Assembly (NCBI RefSeq): GCF_047495875.1
Contig: NC_092474.1
Span: 16,947,851 to 17,011,850 of the forward strand
Source: Pithys albifrons albifrons
Lineage: Eukaryota > Chordata > Aves > Passeriformes > Thamnophilidae
Direction: 5' to 3'
DNA: 64,000 nt
Below the pieces are notes generated by a model. That model saw only the letters and a program-made list of their open reading frames with translations. It made no database searches and was not told the origin of the DNA. Every line of letters starts with the position of its first letter. Position 1 is the first letter of the stretch. Both the position numbers and the translations under genes were made by a program. Positions 22,901-34,688 of the stretch are shown in pieces.

Positions 22901-25900
22901 AATGGGGCCCCATCATTGGCACCTGAGAGCCCAAGGCTGCCCCCTTTTTCCTGGGCGCAAGGCTCGACGATGTGTACCTTGTGCAGGTTTGGGGCAGTGC
23001 CATTTTTGAACCCAGATTTCCAGATGGACGAAGATTCCTCCCTGGGAAAAAGGTGCCAGGACAGAAAGCAAGTGTTATTTTTCTAGTGTTAACAAGGCCC
23101 CATCATTAGCACCTGAGAGCCCAAGGCTGCCACCTTTTACCTGGGTGCAAAGCTCGACGGTGCGTACCCTGTGCGGGTCCGGGAAAGGGCCGTTTTTCAG
23201 CTCAGAATTCCAGACGGAAGTCGATTCCTCTCTGGGAAAAGGACATCATCTTTGGCACCTGAGAGCCCAAGGCTGCCACCTTTTCCCTGGGCGCAAATGT
23301 CGACGGCGCGTGCCACTTGCAAGTCCGGGAATGTGCCGTTTCTCATCCCAGAATTCCAGGCCAGCGAAGATTTCTCTCTGGGCAAAGGTGCCAGGACAGA
23401 AAGCGATTGTGCCTTTTCTAGGGTTAATGGGGCCCCAAAATTGGCTGCTGAGGGCCCAGGGCTGCCACCTTTTCCCTGGGCGCAAAGCTCGATGGTGCGT
23501 GCCACATGCGGGTAAGGGAAAGAGCCGTTTTCAGCCCAGAATTCCAGACCAATGAAGATTCCTCCCAGGGAAAAGGTGCCAGGACAGAAAGCGATTGTTC
23601 TTTTTCTAGGGGTAATGGGGCCCAATCATTGGCACCTGAGAGCCCAAGGCTGCCCCCTTTTCCCAGGGCGCAAAGCTCGACGGTCTGTACCTTGTGCGGG
23701 TTTGGGACAGTGTCATTTTTGAACCCAGATTTCCAGATGGACGAAGATTCCTCCCTGGGAAAAGGTGCCCCAGGACAGAAAGCAAGTGTTATTTTTCTAG
23801 TCTTAACGGGGCCCCATCATTGGCACTTGAGAGCCCAAGGCTGCCACTTTTACCCTGGGCGCAAAGCTAGATGGTGCCTGCCACGTGCAGGTCAGAGAAA
23901 GTGCTTTGTTCAGCCCAGGATTCCAGACGGATGACGACTCCTCCCAGTGAAAAGGTGCCAGGACAGAAAGCCATTGTGCTTTTTGTAAAGGTAATGGGGC
24001 CCCATCATTGGCACCTGAGAGCCCAAGACTGCCACCTTTTCCCTGGATGCAAAGCTCGATGGTGCGTTCCACTTGCGGGTCCAGGAAAGTGCCGATTCTC
24101 AGACCAGAATTCCAAACCAATGAAGATTCCTCCCTGGGAAAAGGTGCCAGGACAGAAAGCCATTCTGCCTTTTGTAGGGGTAATGGGGCACCATCATTGG
24201 CACCTGGGAGCCCAAGGCTGCCCCCTTTTCCCTGGGCGCAAAGCTCGACGGTGTGTACCTTCTGCGGGTTTGGGGCAGTGCCATTTTTGAACCCAGATTT
24301 CCAGACGGACGAAGATTCCTCCCTGGGAAAAGGTGCCAGGACAGAAAGCAAGGGTTATTTATCTCGTGTTAACGGGGACCCATCATTGGCACCTGAGAGC
24401 CCAAGGCTGCCACCTTTTGCCTGGGCGCAAATGTCAACGGCGCGTGCCACTTGCGGGTCCGGGGAAGTGCCATTTTTCAGCCCAGAATTCCAGACCTATG
24501 AAGATTCTTTAGAGGGAAAAGGTACCAGGAGACAAAGCCATTGTGTATTTTGTAATGCTAATTGGGCCCCATCATTGGCACCTGAGAGCCCAAGGCTGCC
24601 ACCTTTTCCCTGGGTGCAAAGCTCGACGGTGCATACCCTGTGCAGGTCCGGGAAAGGGCCGTTTTTCAGCCCAGAATTCCAGACGGAAGTCAATTCCTCT
24701 CTGGGAAAAGGTGTCAGGACAGAAAACCATTGTGCCTTTTCTCGGGGTAATGGGACCTCATCTTTGGGACCTGAGAGCCCAAGGCTGCCACCTTTTCCCT
24801 GGGCGCAAATGTCGACGCCGCATGCCACTTGCAAGTCCGGGAATGTGCCGTTTCTCATCCCAGAATTCCAGGCCAGCGAAGATTTCTCCATGGGAAAAGG
24901 TGACAGGACAGAAAGCCATTGCGTTTTTTGTAAAGGTAATGGGGCCCCATCATTGGCACCTGAGAGCCCAAGGCTGCCCCCTTTTCCCTGGGCGCAAAGC
25001 TCAACGGTGTGTACCTTGTGCGGGTTTGTGGCAGTGCCATTTTTGAACCCAGATTTCCAGACAGACGAAGATTCCTCCCTGGGAAAAGGTGCCAGGACAG
25101 AAAGCATGTGTTATTTTTCTAGTGTTAACGGGGTCCCATCATTGGCACCTGAGAGCCCAAGGCTGCCACCTTTTGCCTGGGCGCAAATGTCGACGGCGCG
25201 TGCCACCTCCGGGTCCAGGGAAGTGCCATTTTTCAGCCCAGAATTCCAGACGGACGAAGACACCTCCCAGGGAAAATGTGCCAGGTCAGAAATCGAATTG
25301 TCCTTTTCTAGGGTCAATGGTGCCCCATCATTGGCACCTCAGAGTTCAAGGCTGCCACCTTTTCCGTGGGCGCAAACATCAACGGCGCGTACCACTTTCT
25401 TGTCCGGGAAAGTGCCGTTTTTCAGCCCTGAATTCCAGACGGATGAAGACTCCTCACGGGGAAGAGGCTCCCAGGAAAGAAAGCGATTGTTCCATTTCTA
25501 GGGTTAATCGGGCCCCATCATTGGCACCTGACAGCCCAAGGTTGCCTCCTATACCCTGGGCGCAAAGCTCGACCATGCGTGCTATGTGAGGGTCCGGGAA
25601 ATTGCCGTTTCTCATTCCAGAATTCCAGACCGATGAAGATTCCTCCCTGAGAAAAGGTGTCAGGACAGAAAGCGATTGTTCCTTTTCTAGGGTTAATGGG
25701 GCTCCATCATTGACACCTTAGAGCCCAGGGCTGCCACCTTTTCCCTGGGCGCAAATCTCGACGGTGCGTGCCACATGCGGGTAAGGGAAAGAGCCGTTTT
25801 CAACCCAGAATTCCAGACCAATGAAGATTTCTCCAAGGGAAAAGGTGCCTGGACAGAAAGCAATTGTTCTTTTTCTAGAGGTAATGGGGCCCCATCATTG

Positions 25901-26938
25901 GCACCTGAGAGCCCAAGGCTGCCACCTTTTGCCTGGGCACAAAGCTCGACAGTGCGTTCCACTTGCAGGTCCGGGGAAGTGCTGTTTTTCAGCCCAGAAT
26001 TCGAGGCCGATGAAGATTTCTCCCAGGGAAAAGGTGCCTGGAGAGAAAGCAATTGTGCCTTTTCTAGGGTTAATGGGGCCCCATCATTGGCACCTGAGAG
26101 CCCAAGGCTGCCACCTTTTCCCTGGGCGCAAATGTCGACGGCGCATGCCACTTGCAAGTCCGGGAATGTGCCGTTTCTCATCCCAGAATTCCAGGCCAGC
26201 GAAGATTTCTCCCTAAGAAAAGGTGCCAGGACAGAAAGCGCTTGTGCCTTTTCTAGAGTTAATGGGGCCCCAAAATTGGCAGCTGAGAGCCCAGGGCTGC
26301 CCCCTTTTCCCTGGGCGCAAAGCTCGACGGTGCGTGCCACATGCGGGTAAGGGAAAGAGCCGTTTTCAGCCCAGGATTCAAGACCAATGAAGATTCCTCC
26401 CAGGGAAAAGGCGCCAGGACAGAAAGCGATTCTTCTTTTTCTAGGGGTAATGGGGCCCCATCATTGGCACCTGAGAGCCCAAGGCTGCCACCTTTTGCCT
26501 GGGCGCAAATGTAGACGGCGCGTGCCACTTGCGGGTCCGGGGAAGTGCCGTTTTTCAGCCCAGAATTCCAGACCAATGAAGATTCCTCCCTGGGAAAAGG
26601 TGCCAGGACGGAAAGCGATTGTTCTTTTTCTAGGGGTAATGGGGACCGTCATTGGCACCTGAGAGCCCAAGGTTGCCACCTTTTGCCTGGGCACAAAGCT
26701 AGACGGTGCGTTCCACTTGCAGGTTCGGGGAAGTGCCGTTTTTCAGCCCAGAATTCCAGACGAACGAAAATTCCTCCCTGGGAAAAGGTGCCAGGACAGA
26801 AAGCGATTGTTATTTATCTAGTGTTAACGGGGACCCATTGTTGGCACCTGAGAGCCCAAGGCTGCCACCTTTACCCTGGGCGCAAAGCTAGATGGTGCCT
26901 GCCACGTGCAGGTCAGAGAAAGTGCTCTGTTCAGCCCA
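16976..26938. repeat. 53-monomer higher-order repeat, copy 2 (9963 bp)
   Basis: Same monomer order as copy 1, including the 178-bp monomer (20947-21124), the 146-bp monomer (23205-23350), the M5/M9 hybrid at 24485 and the M5/M12 hybrid at 26563. Examples of differences from copy 1: GCGTGCC at about 10007 versus GCGTACC here, and GGGCTCC near 10122 versus GGGCCCC here. Both copies share a T at 8542/18505 where the left block has C at 800, so the two copies are closer to each other than to the left block. Confidence 0.93.
23205..23350. repeat. 146-bp M10 monomer with 43-bp internal deletion (copy 2)
   Basis: Same junction as at 13242 in copy 1, 9963 bp away. The hexamer context here reads AGCTCAGAATTC, where copy 1 reads AGCCCAGAATTC, so the copies have begun to diverge around it. 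Confidence 0.9.
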
Positions 26939-28289
26939 GGATTCCAGACGGATGACGACTCCTCCCAGGGAAAGGGCTCCCAGGACAGAAAGCAATTGTT
27001 CCATTTCTAGTGTTAATGGGGGCCCGTCATTGGCATCTGAGAGCCAGAGGTTGCCTCCTTTTCCCTGGGCGCAAAGCACGACAGTGCGTGCCACGTGCTG
27101 GTCCCAGAAAGTGCCATTTTACAGCCCAGAATTCCAGACCAATGAAGACTCCTCCCAGGGAAAAGGTGCCAGGACAGAAAGCCATTGAGCTTTTTGTAAA
27201 GGTAATGGGGCCCCATCATTGGCACCTGAGAGCCCAAGACTGCCACCTTTTCCCTGGACGCAAAGCTCGATGGTGCGTTCCACTTGCGGGTCCAGGAAAG
27301 TGCCGATTCTCAGACCAGAATTCCAAACCAATGAAGATTCCTCCCTGGGAAAAGGTGCCAGAACAGAAAGCAATTGTGCCTTTTGTAGGGGTAATGGGGC
27401 CCCATCATTGGCAGCTGAGAGCCCAAGGCTGCCCCCTTTTCCCTGGGCGCAAAGCTCGACGGTGTGTACCTTGTGCGGGTTTGGGGCAGTGCCATTTCTG
27501 AACCCCGATTTCCAGACGGACGAAGATTCCTCCCTGGGAAAAGGTGCCAGGACAGAAAGCAAGTGTTATTTATCTAGCGTTAACGTGGCCCCATCATTGG
27601 CACTTGAGAGCCCAAGGCTGCCACCTTTTGCCTGGGCGCAAATGTCGACGGCGCGTGCCACTTGCGGGTCCGGGGAAGTGCCATTTTTCAGCCCAGAATT
27701 CCAGATGGACGAAGACACCTTCCAGGGAAAAGGTGCCAGGTCAGAAATCGAATTGTCCTTTTCTAGGGTCAATGGTGCCCCATCATTGGCACCTCAGAGT
27801 TCAAGGCTGCCACCTTTTCCGTGGGCGCAAACATCAACGGCGCGTACCACTTTCTTGTCCGGGAAAGTGCCGTTTTTCAGCCCTCAATTCCAGAGGGATG
27901 AAGACTCCTCACAGGGAAGAGGCTCCCAGGACAGAAAGCGATTGTTCCATTTCTAGGGTTTAATCGGGCCCCATCATTGGCACCTGAGAGCCCAAGGTTG
28001 CCTCCTATACCCTGGGCGCAAAGCTCGACCATGCGTGCTACGTGAGGGTCCGGGAAATTGCCATTTCTCATTCCAGAATTCCAGACCGATGAAGATTCCT
28101 CCCTGGGAAAAGGTGTCAGGACAGAAAGCGATTGTTCCTTTTCTAGGGTTAATGGGGCTCCATCATTGACACCTGAGAGCCCAAGGCTGCAACCTTTTCC
28201 CTGAGCGCAAAGCTCGACGGTGCGTGCCACTTGCGGGTCCAGGAATGTGCTGTTTCTCATCCCAGAATTCGAGGCCAATGAAGATTTCT

Positions 28290-28394
28290 CCCAGGGAAAA
28301 GGTGCCAGGGCAGAAAGCAATTGTGCCTTTTCTAGGGTTAATGGGGCCCCAAAATTGACACCTGAGAGCCCAAGGCTGCCACCTTTTCCCTGGG
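28290..28394. repeat. Inverted repeat inside a monomer (19-nt arms, 67-nt loop), reference example
   Basis: Arm 1 at 28290-28308 is CCCAGGGAAAAGGTGCCAG. Arm 2 at 28376-28394 is CTGCCACCTTTTCCCTGGG, its reverse complement with one mismatch (18 of 19). The loop is 28309-28375. The same two blocks sit at the same places in nearly every monomer: about monomer positions 26-44 and 112-130, counted from the hexamer. Monomers with CCCTGGG in arm 1 have one more mismatch, and those with TTTTGCC in arm 2 another. The symmetry is seen; folding in RNA or single-stranded DNA is inference. Confidence 0.8.
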
Positions 28395-31300
28395 CGCAAA
28401 GCTCGACGGAGACTTCCATGTGCGCGTCTGGGAAAGTGCCATTTTTCAGCCCAGAATTCCAGACGGACGAAGACACCTCCCAGGGAAAAGGTGCCAGGTC
28501 AGAAATCGAATTGTCCTTTTCTAGGGTCAATCGTGCCCCATCATTGGCAACTCAGAGTTCAAGGCTGACACCTTTTCCGTGGGCGCAAATATCAACGGCG
28601 CGTACCACTTTTTGTCTGGGAAAGTGCCGTTTTTCAGCCCTCAATTCCAGACGGATGAAGACTCCTCACAAGGAAGAGGCTCCCAGGACAGAAAGCGATT
28701 GTTCCATTTCTAGGGTTAATCGGGCCCCATCATTGGCACCTGAGAGCCCAAGGTTGCCTCCTATACCCTGGGCGCAAAGCTCGACCATGCGTGCTACGTG
28801 AGGGTCCGGGAAATTGCCGTTTCTCATTCCAGAATTCCAGACCGATGAAGATTCCTCCCTGGGAAAAGGTGACAGGACAGGAATGGATTTCTCCTTTTCT
28901 AGGAGTAATGGGAACCCATCATTGCCACCTGAGAGCCCAAGGCTGCAACATTTTCCCTGAGCGCAAAGCTCAACGGTGCGTGCCACTTGTGGGTCCAGGA
29001 ATGTGCTGTTTCTCATCCCAGAATTCGAGGCCGATGAAGATTTCTCCCAGGGAAAAGGTGTCAGGACAGAAAGCCATTGTGCCTTTTAAAGGGGTAATGG
29101 GGCCCCATCTTTGGCACCTGAGAGCCCAAGGCTGCCACCTTTTCCCTGGGTGCAAAGCTCGACGCTGCATACCCTGTGCGGGTCTGGGAAAGGGCCGTTT
29201 TTCAGCCCAGAATTCCAGACGGAAGTCGATTCCTCTCTGGGAAAAGGTGTCAGGACAGAAAGCCATTGTGCCTTTTCTAGGGGTAATGGGGCCCCATCTT
29301 TGGCACCTGAGAGCCCAAGGCTGCCACCTTTTCCCTGGGCGCAAATGTCGACGGCGCGTGCCACTTCCAAGTCCAGGAATGTGCCGTTTCTAATCCCAGA
29401 ATTCCAGACCAGCAAAGATTTCTCCCTCGGAAAATGTGCCAGGACAGAAAGTGATTGTGCCTTTTCTAGGGTTAATGGGGCCCCAAAATTGGCAGCTGAG
29501 AGCCCAGGGCTGCCACCTTTTCCCTGGGCGCAAAGCTCGATGGTGCGTGCCACATGCGGGTAAGGGAAAGAGCCGTTTTTGGCCCAGAATTCCAGACCAA
29601 TGAAGATTCCTCCCAGGGAAAAGGTGCCAGGACAGAAAGCGATTGTTCTTTTTCTCGGGGTACTGGGGCCCCATTATTGGCACCCGAGAGCCCAAGGCTG
29701 TCACCTTTTGCCTGGGCACAAAGCTCGACGGTGCGTTCCACTTGCAGGTCCGGGGAAGTGCCGTTTTTCAGCCCAGAATTCCAGACGGATGAAAATTCCT
29801 CCCTGGGAAAAGGTGCCAGGACAGAAAGCGATTGTTATTTATCTAGTGTTAACGGGGCCCCATCATTGGCTCCTGAGAGCCCAAGGCTGCCACCTTTGCC
29901 CTGGGCGCAAAGCTAGATGGTGCCTGCCACGTGCAGGTCAGAGAAAGTGCTTTGTTCAGCCCAGGATTCCAGACGGATGACGACTCCTCCCAGGGAAAAG
30001 GCTCCAAGGACAGAAAGCGATTGTTCCATTTCTAGTGTTAATGGGGGCCCGTCATTGGCATCTGAGAGCCAGAGGTTGCCTCCTTTTCCCTGGGCGCAAA
30101 GCACGACAGTGCGTGCCACGTGCTGGTCCCAGAAAGTGCCATTTTACAGCCCAGAATTCCAGACCAATGAAGACTCCTCCCAGGGAAAAGGTGCCAGGAC
30201 AGAAAGCCATTGTGCTTTTTGTAAAGGTAATGGGGCCCCATCATTGGCACCTGAGAGCCCAAGACTGCCACCTTTTCCTTGGACGCAAAGCTCGATGGTG
30301 CGTTCCACTTGCGGGTCCAGGAAAGTGCCGATTCTCAGACCAGAATTCCAAACCGATGAAGATTCCTCAGTGGGAAAAGGTGCCAGGACAGAAAGCCATT
30401 GTGCCTTTTGTAGGGGTAATGGGGCACCATCATTGGCAGCTGATAGCCCAAGGCTGCCCCCTTTTCCCTGGGCGCAAAGCTCGACGGTGTGTTCCTTGTG
30501 CGGGTTTGGGGCAGTGCCATTTTTGAACCCAGATTTCCAGACGGACGAAGATTCCTCCCTGGGAAAAGGTGCCAGGACAGAAAGCAAGTGTTATTTTTCT
30601 AGTGTTAACAGGGCCCCATCATTGGCACCTGAGAGCCCAAGGCTGCCACCTTTTGCCTGGGCGCAAATGTCGACGGCGGGTGCCACTTGCGGGTATGGGG
30701 AAGTGCCATTTTTCAGCCCAGAATTCCAGACGGACGAAGACACCTCCCAGGGAAAAGGTGCCAGGTCAGAAATCGAATTGTCCTTTGCTAGGGTCAATGG
30801 TGCCCCATCATTGGCACCTCAGAGTTCAAGGCTGACACCTTTTCCGTGGGCGCAAACATCAACGGCGCGTACCACTTTCTTGTCCGGGAAAGTGCCGTTT
30901 TTCAGCCCTCAATTCCAGACGGATGAAGACTCCTCACAGGGAAGAGGCTCCCAGGACAGAAAGTGATTGTTCCATTTCTAGGGTTAATCGGGCCCCATCA
31001 TTGGCACCTGAGAGCCCAAGGTTGCCTCCTATACCCTGGGCGCAAAGCTCGACCATGCGTGCTACGTGAGGGTCCGGGAAAGTGCCATTTTTCAGCCCAG
31101 AATTCCAGACCTATGAAGATTCCTCCCTGGGAAAAGGTACCAGGAGACAAAGCCATTGTGTATTTTGTAATGCTAATTGGGCCCCATCATTGGCACCTGA
31201 GAGCCCAAGGCTGCCACCTTTTCCCTGGGTGCAAAGCTCGACGGTGCATACCCTGTGCGGGTCCGGGAAAGGGCCGTTTTTCAGCCCAGAATTCCAGACG

Positions 31301-31854
31301 GAAGTCGATTCCTCTCTGGGAAAAGGTGTCAGGACAGAAAGCCATTGTGCCTTTTCTAGGGGTAATGGGACCTCATCTTTGGCACCTCAGAGCCCAAGGC
31401 TGCCAAATTTTCCCTGGGCACAAATGTCGACGGCGCGTGCCACTTGCAAGTCCGGGAATGTGCCGTTTCTCATCCCAGAATTCCAGGCCAGCGAAGATTT
31501 CTTCCTTGGGAAAATGTGCCAGGACAGAAAGTGATTGTGCCTTTTCTAGGGTTAATGGGGCCCCAAAATTGGCAGCTGAGAGCCCAGGGCTGCCCCCTTT
31601 TCCCTGGACGAAAAGCTCGACGGTGCGTGCCACATGTGGGTAAGGGAAAGAGCCGTTTTCAGCCCAGAATTCCAGACCAATGAAGATTCCTCCCAAAGAA
31701 TAGGTGCCAGGACAGAAAGCGATTGTTCTTTTTCTAGGGGTAATGGGGACCGTCATTGGCACCTGAGAGACCAAGGCTGCCACTTTTTGCCTGGGCGCAA
31801 ATGTCGACGGCGCGTGCCACTTGCGGGTCCGGGGAAGTGCCATTTTTCAGCCCA

Positions 31855-34121
31855 GAATTCCAGACGGACGAAGAAACTACCCAGGGAAGAGGTGCCAGGT
31901 CAGAAATCGAATTGTCCTTTTCTAGGGTCAATGGTGCCCCATCATTGGCACCTCAGAGTTCAAGGCTGCCACCTTTTCTGTGGGCGCAAACATCAACGGC
32001 GCGTACCACTTTTTGTCTGGGAAAGTGCCGTTTTTCAGCCCTCAATTCCAGACGGATGAGGACTCCTCACAGGGAAGAGGCTCCCAGGACAGAAAGCGAT
32101 TGTTCCATTTCTAGGGTTAATCAGGCCCCATCATTGGCACCTGAGAGCCCAAGGTTGCCTCCTATACCCTGGGCGCAAAGCTCGACCATGCGTGTTACGT
32201 GAGGGTCCGGGAAATTGCCGTTTCTCATTCCAGAATTCCAGACCGATGAAGATTCCTCCCTGGGAAAAGGTGTCAGGACAGAAAGCGATTGTTCCTTTTC
32301 TAGGAGTAATGGGGCTCCATCATTGACACCTGAGAGCCCAAGGCTGCAACCTTTTCCCTGAGCGCAAAGCTCGACGGTGCGTGCCACTTGCGGGTCCAGG
32401 AATGTGCTATTTCTCATCCCAGAATTCGAGGCCGATGAAGATTTCTCCCAGGGAAAAGGTGTCAGGGCAGAAAGCAATTGTGCCTTTTCTAGGGTTAATG
32501 GGGCCTCAAAATTGACACCTGAGAGCCCAAGGCTGCCACCTTTTCCCTGGGTGCAAAGCTCGACGGAGCGTTCCACGTACGGGTCCGGGAAAGTGCCATT
32601 TTTCAGCCCAGAATTCCAGACCTATGAAGTTTCCTCAGAGGGAAAAGGTGCCAGGAGACAAAGCCATTGTGTATTTTGTAATGCTAATTGGGCCCCATCA
32701 TTGGCACCTGAGAGCCCAAGGCTGCCACCTTTTCCCTGGGTGCAAAGCTCGACGGTGCATACCCTGTGCGGGTCCGGGAAAGGGCCGTTTTTCAGCCCAG
32801 AATTCCAGACGGAAGTCGATTCCTCTCTGGGAAAAAGTGTCAGGACAGAAAGCCATTGTGCTTTTTCTAGGGGTAATGGGACCTCATCTTTGGCACCTGA
32901 GAGCCCAAGGCTGCCACCTTTTCCCTGGGCGCAAATGTCAACGGCGCGTGCCACTTGCAAGTCCGGGAATGTGCCGTTTCTCATCCCAGAATTCCAGGCC
33001 AGCGAAGATTTCTCCCTGGGAAAAGGTACCAGGACAGAAAGCGATTGTGCCTTTTCTAGGGTTAATGGGGCCCCAAAATTGGCAGCTGAGAGCCCAGCGC
33101 TGCCACCTTTTCCCTGGGCGCAAAGCTCAACGGTGCGTGCCACATGCGGGTAAGGGAAAGAGCCGTTTTCAGCCCAGAATTCCAGACGAACGAAAATTCC
33201 TCCCTGGGAAAAGGTGCCAGGACAGAAAGCGATTGTTATTTATCTAGTGTTAACGGGGACCCATTGTTGGCACCTGAGAGCCCAAGGCTGCCACCTTTAC
33301 CCTGGGCGCAAAGCTAGATGGTGCCTGCCACGTGCAGGTCAGAGAAAGTGCTCTGTTCAGCCCAGGATTCCAGATGGATGACGACTCCTCCCAGGGAAAG
33401 GGCTCCCAGGACAGAACGCAATTGTTCCATTTCTAGTGTTAATAGGGGCCCGTCATTGGCATCTGAGAGCCAGAGGTTGCCTCCTTTTCCCTGGGCGCAA
33501 AGCACGACAGTGCGTGCCACGTGCTGGTCCCAGAAAGTGCCATTTTACAGCCCAGAATTCCAGACCAATGAAGACTCCTCCCAGGGAAAAGGTGCCAGGA
33601 CAGAAAGCCATTGTGCTTTTTGTAAAGGTAATGGGGCCCCATCATTGGCACCTGAGAGCCCAAGACTGCCACCTTTTCCCTGGACGCAAAGCTCGATGGT
33701 GCGTTCCACTTGCGGGTCCAGGAAAGTGCCGATTCTCAGACCAGAATTCCAAACCAATGAAGATTCCTCCCTGGGAAAAGGTGCCAGAACAGAAAGCAAT
33801 TGTGCCTTTTGTAGGGGTAATGGGGCCCCATCATTGGCAGCTGAGAGCCCAAGGCTGCCCCCTTTTCCCTGGGCGCAAAGCTCGACGGTGTGTACCTTGT
33901 GCGGGTTTGGGGCAGTGCCATTTCTGAACCCCGATTTCCAGACGGACGAAGATTCCTCCCTGGGAAAAGGTGCCAGGACAGAAAGCAAGTGTTATTTATC
34001 TAGCGTTAACGTGGCCCCATCATTGGCACCTGAGAGCCCAAGGCTGCCACGTTTTGCCTGGGCGCAAATGTCGACGGCGCGTGCCACTTGCGGGTCCGGG
34101 GAAGTGCCATTTTTCAGTCCA
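31855..34121. repeat. Near-complete 13-mer cycle (12 monomers, M12/M13 fused)
   Basis: Order M5-6-7-8-9-10-11-(12/13)-1-2-3-4, then M5 again at 34122, for 2267 bp. One monomer is missing because the M12 upstream flank (CATGCGGGTAAGGG) is joined at the hexamer of 33177 to the M13 downstream sequence (GACGAACGAAAATTCC). This is the second-best copy of the ancestral order. Confidence 0.87.
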
Positions 34122-34688
34122 GAATTCCAGAGGGACGAAGACACCTTCCAGGGAAAAGGTGCCAGGTCAGAAATCGAATTGTCCTTTTCTAGGGTCAATG
34201 GGGCCCCATCATTGGCACCTCAGAGTTCAAGGCTGACACCTTTTCCGTGGGCGCAAACATCAACGGCGCGTACCACTTTCTTGTCCGGGAAAGTGCCGTT
34301 TTTCAGCCCTCAATTCCAGAGGGATGAAGACTCCTCACAGGGAAGAGGCTCCCAGGACAGAAAGCGATTGTTCCATTTCTAGGGTTAATCGGGCCCCATC
34401 ATTGGCACCTGAGAGCCCAAGGCTGCCCCCTTTTCCCTGGGCGCAAAGCTCGACGGCGCGTGCCACTTGCAAGTCCGGGAATGTGCCGTTTCTCATCCCA
34501 GAATTCCAGGCCAGCGAAGATTTCTCCCAGGGAAAAGGTGCCGGCACAGAAAATGATTGTGCCTTTTCTAGGATTATTGGGGCCCCAAAATTGGCAGCTG
34601 AGAGCCCAGGGCTGCCACCTTTTGCCTGGGCGCAAAGCTCGACGGTGCGTGTCACATGGGGGTAAGGGAAAGAGCCGTTTTCAGCCCA

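Larger units (their letters stand above)
26939..34688. repeat. Partial third 53-mer copy, then a less homogenised cycle region
   Basis: The match to the 9963-bp repeat continues to about 27.33 kb and then stops inside an M3. The order from 27696 is M5-6-7-8-(9/5)-6-7-8-10-11-12-13-1-2-3-4-5-6-(7/9)-10-11-12-5-6-7-8-9-10-11-(12/13)-1-2-3-4-5-6-11. Nearly every step follows the 13-mer cycle, unlike the scrambled repeats on both sides. About 1.2 kb at 26757-27960 matches 33183-34386 closely at a spacing of 6426 bp (34 x 189), so part of this block was itself once duplicated. Confidence 0.88.
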
